NCBI RefSeq assembly: GCF_003259695.1
Contig: NZ_PZJH01000001.1
Coordinates: 868,001-932,000, forward strand
Direction of reading: 5' to 3'
DNA: 64,000 nt
Source of the DNA: Macrococcus epidermidis
GTDB taxonomy: Bacteria; Bacillota; Bacilli; Staphylococcales; Staphylococcaceae
The position numbers were made by a program, and so were the translations under genes. The notes beneath the pieces are model-generated. The model made no database searches, had not been told where the DNA came from, and saw only the letters and a list, made by a program, of their open reading frames with translations. How positions within the stretch are numbered: the stretch's first letter is position 1; the number at the start of each line of letters is the position of its first letter. Shown in pieces: positions 19,442 to 28,330 of this stretch.

Positions 19442-19472
19442 CCCTCTATGCATTACATTTTTGCATAAAGGG
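19442..19472 (-). terminator. Terminator of the dynamin-rhodanese-exonuclease run
   Basis: CCCTCTATGCA (19442-19452) and TGCATAAAGGG (19462-19472) pair, with one G-T pair in the RNA. On the minus strand the hairpin is followed by TTTTGTTATTTG. Confidence 0.75.
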
Positions 19473-19479
19473 CTTGTCA

Positions 19480-20352
19480 TTACAATTTCGCTATAAAATT
19501 TTTGGCAACCTTTAGTTCGTATTGATTACATATATCGATCATTGATTGCAAATCAACTGAATATGGCATTTCACTGATAATTTCATCTAACTTTAGTGGT
19601 ACTTCTGTATGGATTGCTGCAAGTTGATGAGAAAGCTTTAAAGCATCTGCTGCTCCATTGATTTTATTTTGCTGTCCTTTCGGAAGTTCTTCAATATGTT
19701 CAAGTACACATTCAACACTTCCATATGTCTGAATTAATTTAAATGCTGTTTTTTCACCAATACCCTTTACACCAGGATATCCATCAGCAGTATCACCCAT
19801 AAATGCTTTTACATCAATTAATTGCTTTGGCTGAATTTGATATTCTTCGATAAATCGAGTCTTATCATATTTATTGTAAATATTGAAGCCTTTTTTTATT
19901 AACCATACTTCAATATGCTCATCCAGTATTTGCAGCAAATCACGATCGCCACTAATTACTTTTATATCATATGTGCCATCTAACGTATGTGCTAACGTCC
20001 CGATAACATCGTCAGCCTCGAAATTTTGTATGCCAATATTATGAAATCCAAGTTGTCTTGAGATTTCCTGCACCATATCAAATTGAGGAATCAACTCGTC
20101 TTGTGGTGCTGGACGATGAGCTTTGTAGTTAGGGTCGATTTCGTTTCTAAATGTTTTAGCCCCCATATCCCAACAGACTATTACATGATGGGCATCGGTG
20201 TCATGAATCGCACTTACAACATGTCTTACAAATCCTTGAACACCATTTGTAGGAACACCTTCTGAATTTTTCATATAGTTTTTGTGTAGACTTGTAGCAA
20301 AGAAGTGACGAAAGAGCAATGCCATTCCATCAACAATTAATAAATTGTTCAT
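19480..20352 (-). CDS. ypcP: 5'-3' exonuclease (YpcP family, FEN-type)
   Basis: Stand-alone homologue of the DNA polymerase I 5' nuclease domain, likely removing RNA primers and flaps. About 290 residues: LLIVDGMALLFRHFFA, VIVCWDMGAKTFRNEIDPNY, NFEADDVIGTLA, VISGDRDLLQI and the helix-hairpin-helix region MGDTADGYPGVKGIGEKTA, with most of the metal-binding acids visible. ATG 20352 overlaps the rhodanese gene stop (ATGA) and has GGAG upstream; the longer frame to 20397 lies inside that gene. In Bacillus subtilis ypcP is likewise beside the dynamin gene ypbR. Confidence 0.9.
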   Translation of the reverse strand: MNNLLIVDGMALLFRHFFATSLHKNYMKNSEGVPTNGVQGFVRHVVSAIHDTDAHHVIVCWDMGAKTFRNEIDPNYKAHRPAPQDELIPQFDMVQEISRQLGFHNIGIQNFEADDVIGTLAHTLDGTYDIKVISGDRDLLQILDEHIEVWLIKKGFNIYNKYDKTRFIEEYQIQPKQLIDVKAFMGDTADGYPGVKGIGEKTAFKLIQTYGSVECVLEHIEELPKGQQNKINGAADALKLSHQLAAIHTEVPLKLDEIISEMPYSVDLQSMIDICNQYELKVAKNFIAKL

Positions 20353-21245
20353 TTTTGTTCTCCAGTTTCTATTTGATTTGGATATTTTGACACCCACTCG
20401 GAATAACTACCTACATATACTTTTACATTTTGGTCTAATGTCTTGAGAGCGACATATAAAGGTGTAGCGCTTAAACCTGAACCACAATAAATAATGCTTT
20501 CTTTCTCTAAAACATTTCTAAATACATTTCGTAGTGCCTCACTATTTTTCGGGACTCCATTTGCATACACTTCACTAAAAGGAATATTGATTGCTGTCGG
20601 AATATGGCCCGCAATTTTATCCATCGGTTCAACTTCGCCAACATAGCGTTCATGAGCACGTGCATCAATAAGTACGACATCATGTTGAGGAGCCTTAATT
20701 AAGCTTTGGATATTGTTACAGAAAGTGATGATATCTTTATTAAAATTTTTGTTTAAATCTCTATTTACTAATTCTTTATATTTTTCCACCGCCATTTCAT
20801 ACTCTTTGTCGGTGCATTTATATAATTTTAATAAAGCATGCTGTTTTCCTTCTATTGGATCTTTTGTCGATTTCTTAAACAGTTTCAAATCTTCATAACC
20901 TTCCTGAATAAGAAGACATTCAATACCTACAAGATGACACAGAAATACAAAGCGAGTGCCATAAAAACTATTACGATTATCATAGCCTATTATCGTCTTT
21001 CCTTGAGCAAATGCTTCCACAATATCAATGAAATCATTTAAATCAGGTAATGGATGTCGTCCACCTGATATTGGATTGTTACCCATTAAGAATGAATGAA
21101 TATACGCTGCTCCTTCAATTCTTTCTTCGTGATAGTTTTGAATACTTTGTTCTAAATTGTCCATTATACCTCGACAATCAAAAAGTATTGCATCATTATT
21201 TTGTACCAGTTTATAAGCTTGTTGTTCTGTTATCCATATTCTCAT
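20349..21245 (-). CDS. Two-domain rhodanese sulfurtransferase
   Basis: 298 residues with two rhodanese modules, like thiosulfate or 3-mercaptopyruvate sulfurtransferases. The first (about 1-125) contains ILFDCRGIMDN and lacks an active Cys. The second (about 160-290) carries VVLIDARAHERYVGE and the catalytic loop IIYCGSGLSATP with its Cys. The donor substrate cannot be settled from this loop alone. It is 2 bases downstream of the dynamin gene and overlaps the exonuclease gene by 4 bases, so the three genes form one transcript. Confidence 0.85.
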   Translation of the reverse strand: MRIWITEQQAYKLVQNNDAILFDCRGIMDNLEQSIQNYHEERIEGAAYIHSFLMGNNPISGGRHPLPDLNDFIDIVEAFAQGKTIIGYDNRNSFYGTRFVFLCHLVGIECLLIQEGYEDLKLFKKSTKDPIEGKQHALLKLYKCTDKEYEMAVEKYKELVNRDLNKNFNKDIITFCNNIQSLIKAPQHDVVLIDARAHERYVGEVEPMDKIAGHIPTAINIPFSEVYANGVPKNSEALRNVFRNVLEKESIIYCGSGLSATPLYVALKTLDQNVKVYVGSYSEWVSKYPNQIETGEQK

Positions 21246-21247
21246 GA

Positions 21248-24200
21248 CTACACCTCTATTTTTTGAATTGCTTTTGAAACTTCTTCTTTTAAAGTATGGT
21301 CAATTTTTTGTTGCATTTTTTCGCGCATTGTTTGATGCATCATTTTATTTTTTTCTTCAATATAATTAGACAATTTTATTGCATTGTCGTCAATAAGCTT
21401 CAAGATTTCATTTTCATACATATCAATTAATTTAATTAGCATTTGTATCGTTTTTTGGTGTATTTCATCGTACAGTTCAGTTTTCAGTGTCTGATTCATC
21501 AACTGCTTCTGCTTAATATTACCTAAATTTATTGTATGAATTTCATCAGTGAGCTTACTAATACTTACGTCATTAGGATTTAGTAATTGTTCTTTATATT
21601 GTAAATCTTCATAAATCTCTTGTTGTTCTAATTGATTAGTAAGCACTTGAATACCTTGACTAAAGAACGACTGCGCACTTTTATTTAATCTTGGCATAAT
21701 CAAATATAAGTCTTCATTTAACTTTTGCTGAACAGCATGTAAATAGCTCTGTTGTACTTTAGACAAATCCGAAGAAGTATTGATTTGTTCTTTTAAGACG
21801 TCATACAGCTGTATTTTCATCTTGTCTTTAAGATATGTTGTTTGTTCAGTCAATATATCTTTTACCGATCGTATTACATTATCTTTTACATTTAAATCGA
21901 TTGGACCATTGGCTAACCACTCTGTGTAATACTGATTTCTAATTTGTATTTGATTTTCGTACTGATCAAAATTACTTACAAGTGCTTTTGCTTTTTCGTA
22001 TAAAACAGATGTCTGGTGATTAATTTGTTTAATTTTCTGTTGTTTACTTGTTGTTGTCACAAAGCTTTCAATTGCTGTTTTAAATTCAGTAAAATTATCA
22101 TCGTAACTTTTTAATGCATTTCGACTTGAAACCGGATAAATAGGATCATCAATGTTTAAAGTTTGTAGTTCTCCTGCTAAATAATCTATCACAGAATTTA
22201 ACTCCTGTTCATCTTTTGCTAAATCTACTGCATTAATAACAAAGAAATTCTGACTATCTTCGTTTATAATTTCTACTTCATTTAAATAAGAAAGGAATGC
22301 TTTGTCTTTTTCAGTATAAACATGATTGTAATATGACACATAGATTAATAAATCGCTATCAGTAATTATTTCAGTTGTTTCTTTTGTATGTCGGCTGTTC
22401 GTACTACCTGTGCCTGGTGAATCAATAATAATCTTATCTTTTAGAAAATCATTTTGGATGCCGAGAGTAATCTTCTGTACAAAAGCTGCATGTGCATCAA
22501 CAGCAGTATACTGTGTTATTTCGTCATCATTCACTTCAATTGTTGCATGATTCTCTAAATACTGTGCATATAGATCATAATTTTGAATAATCGCTTCTGC
22601 AAAATTTCTGTTCTGTGCATTTAACTGATTAAGTTTTCCTTTAAATCGTTTAATCCATTGACTAATTGTAGGTATTTCAATTGTTGAAGTTAACATCATG
22701 TCATTTAATGATTTCAATATGTCTTTTTCCAACTTAAATGTGACATAATTCTTATCACCATATTGAATCTCAGTTATTGAAGCTGTCGTTGGATTCGGTG
22801 AAGAAATCAATATTTCTTCTTTTAAAAGTGCATTAATCATCGCACTTTTACCTGCACTAAAAGCACCAAATACAACAATTTTAGTTATATTCTTATTCAA
22901 TCGTTCAATTTGAGCATTTACTTTCTCTATATCAGTCTTGAAGTACATAACATCAGACAAATGTTGCAGAATTGATTTACTTAGATTCAGATTCTCATTT
23001 GCAAAAGTTGTTTCTTTAATAATTTTTGAAATTTCTGTAGGTTTTTCTTCAAGCATTTCAAATGTTACATAATTTCTATCAATTAATTTATCCACCGATT
23101 CATCAACATGAATATAGTAGTGTAGATAGTTTTTAGTAGTGATTGACTTTATTAATGATTCATTCTCAAAATATTCATCAAACTTCACAGTTTCCTTACT
23201 ATTTTCATCATTTGTATTTAAAATAGACATATTTATATTTTTTATGAACAGCTCATGCCAATTCTTTTGCTGATTAACGATCATACGTTCAATGAATAAT
23301 TTTAATTCATCTGAATAAATTAAAACATAATCATTTGTGATAGATGTTTGTTGCTTAATTAACTGCTTAACATCATCTTGTGAAATATTAAAAACAAGTT
23401 CATTAATTATATTTGGATTACTTAAGTATTTTGAGAATTGACCATAATATTCTTTAAGCTGAAATGTAATTTGTTTCTCAATTAACGCATTCAGTGATGT
23501 AACAACTGTTGCCACTTTTTCATCCTGAATCGCTAGTACTTTTGCTTTTTTACCAAAAAGTCCTGGTACTTTATAGTTATCTGCAAATGTTTCGAGCATC
23601 TCACGATTTTTCTCGCGCATTTCATAAGGCATTAAATAAGCATTTTTTATAATATCTTTCACACCATTTAACAATAACTGTGCGTTATTTGCATCTGCTA
23701 ATATAGCTTGTTCAGCGTTCATCGCTACATTTGCACTTGCTTTTTGATATGCCATATCTACTTCGTCTTCTTCAACGTTTATTGTAGCCAGTAAATTTGT
23801 TTTAATTTTATTCAGATAATGTATTTGTGTCGATTCAATATAAGCTATCATGCGTTCAAAATAATACGCTTTGTTTGTTTCTGCATTGTGCGCAAAGTGC
23901 TCCATTAATGGAATCACATTATCAATTTCATTATTAACACTGTCATAAATTGATGTATATAAAATATGCTCAATCTTAAGATGCCAACGTTCAATATTAT
24001 CATTTATAGCAGTTTTAAAATCCTCAAATGATATTTCTTCTTCATGATGTTTATCAATCTGATTGATTATCAACACGACTGGGACGTTTAATTGATTTAA
24101 TGCTCTAATTTGATCAAAGTTTTTTTCTGAATTTACATGATTATACTCAACCGTATAAAAAACCACGTCACTAATAAGTAAAAATTTCATTGTACTTGCT

Positions 24201-24643
24201 TCATGATTTTTAAATGTTGCATCAATGCCTGGAGTATCCTGAATGACGGTACCATTATCAAATAGATGAGACGATTTTTTGATTTCAACTGATTCTATTT
24301 TATGGTTAAGTGTATTTACTCTTTTTATATCTTCATATTGATTTAAATCACTATATGTATGATTATCAAGATTGATGCGTACATTTTCAGTGTCACTGAT
24401 AATAATTTGAGCCGTATTACTTGTAGTAGGAACTGGTGAACTCGGTAAAATATTCTCATTGAATATATGATTTATTAAAGATGATTTCCCTGAAGAAAAG
24501 TGACCAATAAAGCTGATAACAACTTGATCCTGATGCACTTTTTTAATAATTTCATTGATTTGTTCCACCAAAATCACATTGTTTGACTTCTCTACTTCTT
24601 TTTTTAATTGATATAATTGCTTGATTTGTTCATGATGTTTCAT
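21248..24643 (-). CDS. dynA: Double dynamin-like GTPase (DynA/YpbR)
   Basis: A 1131-residue bacterial dynamin made of two fused dynamin units. The first G domain has GHFSSGKSSLINHI, DTPGID and NQIDKH; the second (from about residue 590) has GAFSAGKSAMINAL, IIDSPGTGSTNS and INAVDLAKDE. Each is followed by long helical stalk regions. Bacillus DynA is also a tandem protein that tethers and fuses membranes and protects against membrane damage and phage lysis. ATG 24643 has GAGG 8 bases upstream; ATG 24655 lacks a ribosome site. It is divergent from the ba3 oxidase operon. Confidence 0.92.
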   Translation of the reverse strand: MKHHEQIKQLYQLKKEVEKSNNVILVEQINEIIKKVHQDQVVISFIGHFSSGKSSLINHIFNENILPSSPVPTTSNTAQIIISDTENVRINLDNHTYSDLNQYEDIKRVNTLNHKIESVEIKKSSHLFDNGTVIQDTPGIDATFKNHEASTMKFLLISDVVFYTVEYNHVNSEKNFDQIRALNQLNVPVVLIINQIDKHHEEEISFEDFKTAINDNIERWHLKIEHILYTSIYDSVNNEIDNVIPLMEHFAHNAETNKAYYFERMIAYIESTQIHYLNKIKTNLLATINVEEDEVDMAYQKASANVAMNAEQAILADANNAQLLLNGVKDIIKNAYLMPYEMREKNREMLETFADNYKVPGLFGKKAKVLAIQDEKVATVVTSLNALIEKQITFQLKEYYGQFSKYLSNPNIINELVFNISQDDVKQLIKQQTSITNDYVLIYSDELKLFIERMIVNQQKNWHELFIKNINMSILNTNDENSKETVKFDEYFENESLIKSITTKNYLHYYIHVDESVDKLIDRNYVTFEMLEEKPTEISKIIKETTFANENLNLSKSILQHLSDVMYFKTDIEKVNAQIERLNKNITKIVVFGAFSAGKSAMINALLKEEILISSPNPTTASITEIQYGDKNYVTFKLEKDILKSLNDMMLTSTIEIPTISQWIKRFKGKLNQLNAQNRNFAEAIIQNYDLYAQYLENHATIEVNDDEITQYTAVDAHAAFVQKITLGIQNDFLKDKIIIDSPGTGSTNSRHTKETTEIITDSDLLIYVSYYNHVYTEKDKAFLSYLNEVEIINEDSQNFFVINAVDLAKDEQELNSVIDYLAGELQTLNIDDPIYPVSSRNALKSYDDNFTEFKTAIESFVTTTSKQQKIKQINHQTSVLYEKAKALVSNFDQYENQIQIRNQYYTEWLANGPIDLNVKDNVIRSVKDILTEQTTYLKDKMKIQLYDVLKEQINTSSDLSKVQQSYLHAVQQKLNEDLYLIMPRLNKSAQSFFSQGIQVLTNQLEQQEIYEDLQYKEQLLNPNDVSISKLTDEIHTINLGNIKQKQLMNQTLKTELYDEIHQKTIQMLIKLIDMYENEILKLIDDNAIKLSNYIEEKNKMMHQTMREKMQQKIDHTLKEEVSKAIQKIEV

Positions 24644-24699
24644 AACATACCTCATTTATATATATTTATTTGTGAAATTTTTAACGAAAATAAAAAAAG

Positions 24700-24715
24700 T
24701 GTGATATTTATCACA
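24700..24715. promoter_or_regulatory. Crp/Fnr-type palindrome upstream of the ba3 oxidase operon
   Basis: TGTGATATTTATCACA is a perfect 7+2+7 palindrome fitting the Crp/Fnr-family pattern TGTGA-N6-TCACA. It lies 63 bases before the first oxidase ORF and in front of a TATTAT -10-like element (about 24735). Redox regulator Rex (TTGTGAA-type half sites) is a less good fit. Binding by an ArcR-like or other Crp-family protein is inference. Confidence 0.6.
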
Positions 24716-24777
24716 TTAATAAACTTTGTACTCTATTATTATAAAGAAAGAAAAGCTATTAAGAAAGGGTGTTCATT

Positions 24778-24945
24778 ATGGCAGAGGATAAAAATTTAAA
24801 TCAATCACATGATCCGATTCAGGTTAATGAAGAAGTTCATCACGATTTAGATTTAAGAGGCACAATGGCGTCAGTATTATTTTTAGGCGCAGTGTTTATC
24901 GTAACATGGTTTGCAATTTTTATATTATTTTTAGAACGCGTATAG
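24778..24945 (+). CDS. Cytochrome c oxidase subunit IIa-like membrane protein
   Basis: A 55-residue protein beginning MAEDKNLNQSHDPIQVN, with a hydrophilic N-terminus then one membrane helix (about 31-52) with LFLGAVFIVTWFAIFILF. This matches the single-helix subunit IIa of ba3-type oxidases, and it directly precedes the subunit II gene (12-base gap). The start has AAAGGGTG upstream. It is the first gene of the oxidase operon behind the Crp/Fnr-type palindrome. Confidence 0.82.
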   Translation: MAEDKNLNQSHDPIQVNEEVHHDLDLRGTMASVLFLGAVFIVTWFAIFILFLERV

Positions 24946-24957
24946 GAGGGGAATATT

Positions 24958-25437
24958 TTGCATAAGTTAGAGAAAATTTGGCTGGGATTAGGTATGGGAT
25001 CACTTGTTTTATTCTTAGGTATTATTTTTGTTTCTGCAATACATAGCGGTCATGAGCCAATCGCCAGTGGACGAGAATTTGTCGATCCAGAATTAATTGA
25101 TAAACATGAAGTATTCAGCAAACCAGGATTACATAAAGTTGAAGGTAAAGATTGGGATTACGAATTAGTATTTGTAGTTTCTGCATTTAACTACAATCCA
25201 GGTGAAGTTGAAATTCCAAAAGGTGCGAAAGTAAAAATTATCGCAACAAGTCGCGATGTTGTTCACGGCTTCGAAATTGCTCAAACAAACGTTAACATGA
25301 TGATAGAGCCAGGACACATCTCAACATTCGTAAAAACATTTGATAAAAAAGGTGAATACCTATTATTGTGTAACGAATACTGTGGTACTGGTCATGCAGA
25401 CATGAAGTCAAACATTAAGGTGGTAGATAAGAAATGA
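24958..25437 (+). CDS. cbaB: ba3-type cytochrome c oxidase subunit II
   Basis: Electron-entry subunit holding the dinuclear CuA centre outside the membrane. The 159 residues have one N-terminal membrane helix (about 10-28) and a cupredoxin domain ending in LLCNEYCGTGHADM, with the Cys, Glu, Cys, His and Met ligands; the other His is in DVVHGFEI. The start is TTG at 24958 with AGGAGGGG upstream; no other start is compatible with the membrane helix. It overlaps the subunit I gene by 4 bases. Confidence 0.9.
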   Translation: MHKLEKIWLGLGMGSLVLFLGIIFVSAIHSGHEPIASGREFVDPELIDKHEVFSKPGLHKVEGKDWDYELVFVVSAFNYNPGEVEIPKGAKVKIIATSRDVVHGFEIAQTNVNMMIEPGHISTFVKTFDKKGEYLLLCNEYCGTGHADMKSNIKVVDKK

Positions 25438-27161
25438 ACGCATTCAAATTAGATAGCGGCGTATTTGACGATCGCTCTACTTATAGAAACCATCATGCCG
25501 AAGAAATGGCAGAACGTGTAGAAATGGACCGTAAAGATGGTAAATTAATTATGGCGCATATGTATGTAGCAATTGTGTGTTTAATCATCGGTGGATTAGC
25601 AGGTCTACTACAAACATTAGTGCGTTCTGGTCAATTAAAATTACCTGCAGGAATCGGTTATTATCAAATCTTAACTGTTCATGGTATTATTTTAGCTTTA
25701 GTATTAACAACATTCTTTATTATGGGATTCCAGACAGCTGCAGTAATCCGTACTTGCGGTAAACTTTCACCATTACAAAGAAAATTAGTTTGGTTAGGAT
25801 TCTGGGTAATGTTAATCGGTACTGCAATGGCAGCAACGATGGTATTACTTAATAAAGCTACAGTCTTATATACATTCTATGCTCCTCTGAAAGCACATGT
25901 AATCTTCTATGTTGGTATGGCATTAGTCGTTGTTGGTTCTTGGATTTCTGCAGCTGGACAAATCATGCGCTATGCACAATGGAGAAAAGAACATAAAGGA
26001 TTAAAATCTCCTTTATTAGCTTATATGGCAACAATCAATAATGTAATGTGGATCGTATGTTCTATCGGTGTTGCAGCAACAGTTTTATTACAAATGATTC
26101 CTTGGTCATTAGGTATAGTTGAACGTATCGATGTTTCACTTAGCCGTACGCTATTCTGGTACTTTGGACATGCTTTAGTTTATTTCTGGTTATTACCAGC
26201 ATATATGTCTTGGTATGCAGTCGTTCCAAAAATTATCGGTGCTAAAGCATTTAGTGATAACTTAGCACGTATGAGTTTTATGTTATTCTTATTCTTCTCA
26301 ATTCCAGTTGGTATTCACCATCAGTTAACTGAGCCTGGTATTGATGTAACATGGAAATATGTACAAGTTGTATTAACATTCATGGTCGTTATTCCTTCAT
26401 TAATGACTGCATTTAGTTTATTTGCAACATTTGAAGCGTATGGAAGAAAAGTTGGTGCTAAAGGATTATTTGGATGGATTAAAACATTACCTTGGAATGA
26501 TGCACGTTTCGTATTACCATTCATCGGAATGGCAGCATTTATTCCTGGTGGAGCTGGTGGTTTAGTTAACGCTTCAGCTCAAATGGACCAAGTCGTACAT
26601 AATACTATCTGGATTACAGGTCACTTCCATTTAACAGTAGCAACAGCAGTTATCTTAACGTTCTTTGGTACAATGTACTGGTTAATTCCACATGCTACTG
26701 GGCGTGTAATGACAAAAGCAATCAATAGATTAGCAATTATTCAAGGTGTTATGTGGGCAATTGGTATGTCAATCATGTCTGGCGCAATGCACTACATCGG
26801 ATTATTTGGGGCGCCACGTCGTTCTACTTATTCTGAATATGGTGGTTCAAAAATTGCAGCTGAGTGGATTCCTTACCAGGTAATGCAAGCAGTTGGAGGT
26901 ACAATTTTATTTATCTCTATCATCTTAGTAGTTATCGTGTTCATTCAGTTAGCATTCTTTGCTCCTAAAGGATATGAAGCATTCCCAGTTTCTGAAGCAA
27001 TGGATGAAGCAGCACCTGCTTATAAATTCGTTGAAAACTGGAAATTCTTAATTATCGTTACGATTGCATTAATTTTAGTAGCGTATACAGTACCTATCGG
27101 ACAAATGTTTATGGATCCACCTCCTGGTGCTAAAGGTATGGGCGAAGGAAAACTTTGGTAA
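25434..27161 (+). CDS. cbaA: ba3-type (B-family) cytochrome c oxidase subunit I
   Basis: Proton-pumping heme-copper oxygen reductase catalytic subunit, 575 residues with about 13 membrane helices. The heme and CuB His ligands are visible: VHGIILALVL, GHALVYFWLLPAYMSWY, GIHHQL and TGHFHLTVATAVILTF. The short N-terminus and small subunit II mark the B family rather than the aa3 A family. With qcrABC at 48-50 kb it gives a full cytochrome c branch. A good terminator follows. Confidence 0.93.
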   Translation: MNAFKLDSGVFDDRSTYRNHHAEEMAERVEMDRKDGKLIMAHMYVAIVCLIIGGLAGLLQTLVRSGQLKLPAGIGYYQILTVHGIILALVLTTFFIMGFQTAAVIRTCGKLSPLQRKLVWLGFWVMLIGTAMAATMVLLNKATVLYTFYAPLKAHVIFYVGMALVVVGSWISAAGQIMRYAQWRKEHKGLKSPLLAYMATINNVMWIVCSIGVAATVLLQMIPWSLGIVERIDVSLSRTLFWYFGHALVYFWLLPAYMSWYAVVPKIIGAKAFSDNLARMSFMLFLFFSIPVGIHHQLTEPGIDVTWKYVQVVLTFMVVIPSLMTAFSLFATFEAYGRKVGAKGLFGWIKTLPWNDARFVLPFIGMAAFIPGGAGGLVNASAQMDQVVHNTIWITGHFHLTVATAVILTFFGTMYWLIPHATGRVMTKAINRLAIIQGVMWAIGMSIMSGAMHYIGLFGAPRRSTYSEYGGSKIAAEWIPYQVMQAVGGTILFISIILVVIVFIQLAFFAPKGYEAFPVSEAMDEAAPAYKFVENWKFLIIVTIALILVAYTVPIGQMFMDPPPGAKGMGEGKLW

Positions 27162-27165
27162 AATC

Positions 27166-27193
27166 AAAACATCAAGCGAAAGCTTGATGTTTT
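27166..27193. terminator. Terminator after the ba3 oxidase operon
   Basis: AAAACATCAAGC (27166-27177), a GAAA loop and GCTTGATGTTTT (27182-27193) with further T downstream. The arms also serve the convergent minus-strand gene. Confidence 0.9.
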
Positions 27194-27209
27194 TTTATTT
27201 TTATATTCA

Positions 27210-28220
27210 TTATTTCTCACTATTAATTTCATCTATTATTTCTTTAATCACTTTAAAACTTTCTATTTTTAATGTAAAGTCAAACGTATTGTTGATTACC
27301 ATCAGTTCATCAAATCGATACGTTTCATATAATTTTTTAATTTCATATTTAACATCTTCTTTTATTCCAATAAAATAACGTCCTCTGTTCTTCTCAATGA
27401 TACGTAAATCCTCTTCACTATATTTATTTTTATTAACCTGTTCAATTGAAGGAATAACAGTATCCCTTCCTTTAGTAACATTTAATAACCAATGATCTAA
27501 TATACGTCTTTGCATCTCTTTTTCTGCATCATCTTTCACAACAATGATAAATGAACAAAATATCGTATATGCGTGTTTCATAAATGCATTAGGAATAAAC
27601 CCCTGTTGATAAATTTTTATAGCACTGTCTCGAAACTTATCACTGATAAAATTACCGAATACAAAACCTATCCCTAATTTTGCAGCCCTTTTAGCACCAT
27701 TATCAGTCAACCCTAACGTAAAAATTTCTGGATGATTTTCAATCCTAGGTCCAGCTTTAACACCTCTATATTGATGCTCTAAAGGCAAAGTGTTACGCAT
27801 GAAACCTAAAAACTCTTCTAGCATTCTATCATAATCTCTCACCTTACTTGCGCCACCATCTGTTAATGCTTTTCTGGTCATTTCACTTCCACCTGGAGAA
27901 TTTCCTAAGCCAATCGTCACACGACCAGGAAACAACGCTTCTAATAAGTTTGCATTTTCCGCAACCTTATAGGGGCTATATTGAGGTAAAAGAATACCCG
28001 CAGAACCAATATTAATGGATGACGTTACTGATAATAATCTTGTCATAACAATTTCTGGTGAATGACTAATTAATCCTGTCGTATTATGATGTTCAGCAAC
28101 AAAATAACGATCATAATTTAATTTTTCTGCAAATTGAACGAGTTCTATCGTATGCGCCAATGCATCCCCTGGCGTTTCTCCACGTGACATGGGTACTTGA
28201 TCTAATATACTTAATTTCAA
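27210..28220 (-). CDS. LLM-class flavin-dependent oxidoreductase
   Basis: Bacterial-luciferase-like flavoprotein of about 336 residues. The family opening KLSILDQVPMSRG, then YFVAEHHNTTGLISHSPE, IGSAGILLPQYSPYKVAEN and IGLGNSPGG, define the group-1 type found in staphylococci; the substrate is unknown. I prefer the TTG start at 28220 since AGAAGGTG is well placed before it and homologues begin at KLSILDQ; an ATG at 28247 lacks a ribosome site. It is monocistronic between two terminators. Confidence 0.87.
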   Translation of the reverse strand: MKLSILDQVPMSRGETPGDALAHTIELVQFAEKLNYDRYFVAEHHNTTGLISHSPEIVMTRLLSVTSSINIGSAGILLPQYSPYKVAENANLLEALFPGRVTIGLGNSPGGSEMTRKALTDGGASKVRDYDRMLEEFLGFMRNTLPLEHQYRGVKAGPRIENHPEIFTLGLTDNGAKRAAKLGIGFVFGNFISDKFRDSAIKIYQQGFIPNAFMKHAYTIFCSFIIVVKDDAEKEMQRRILDHWLLNVTKGRDTVIPSIEQVNKNKYSEEDLRIIEKNRGRYFIGIKEDVKYEIKKLYETYRFDELMVINNTFDFTLKIESFKVIKEIIDEINSEK

Positions 28221-28256
28221 TGTATTTTCACCTTCTTCTTGATACATATATCATAA

Positions 28257-28298
28257 ACAAAAAACCACACAAAACATATAGTTATGCTTTGTGTGGTT
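28257..28298 (-). terminator. Terminator after the THUMP methyltransferase gene
   Basis: AACCACACAAA (28263-28273) and TTTGTGTGGTT (28288-28298) pair perfectly; the minus strand continues with T6 and G then T3. Confidence 0.85.
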
Positions 28299-28330
28299 AC
28301 ATTTATTTAAAGGTTTGTCGACATCCTCTT

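Noticed and set aside
24700-24715. Rex operator at the ba3 oxidase promoter
   Set aside because: Half sites are TGTGATA rather than TTGTGAA; the Crp/Fnr pattern fits better. Not fully excluded.
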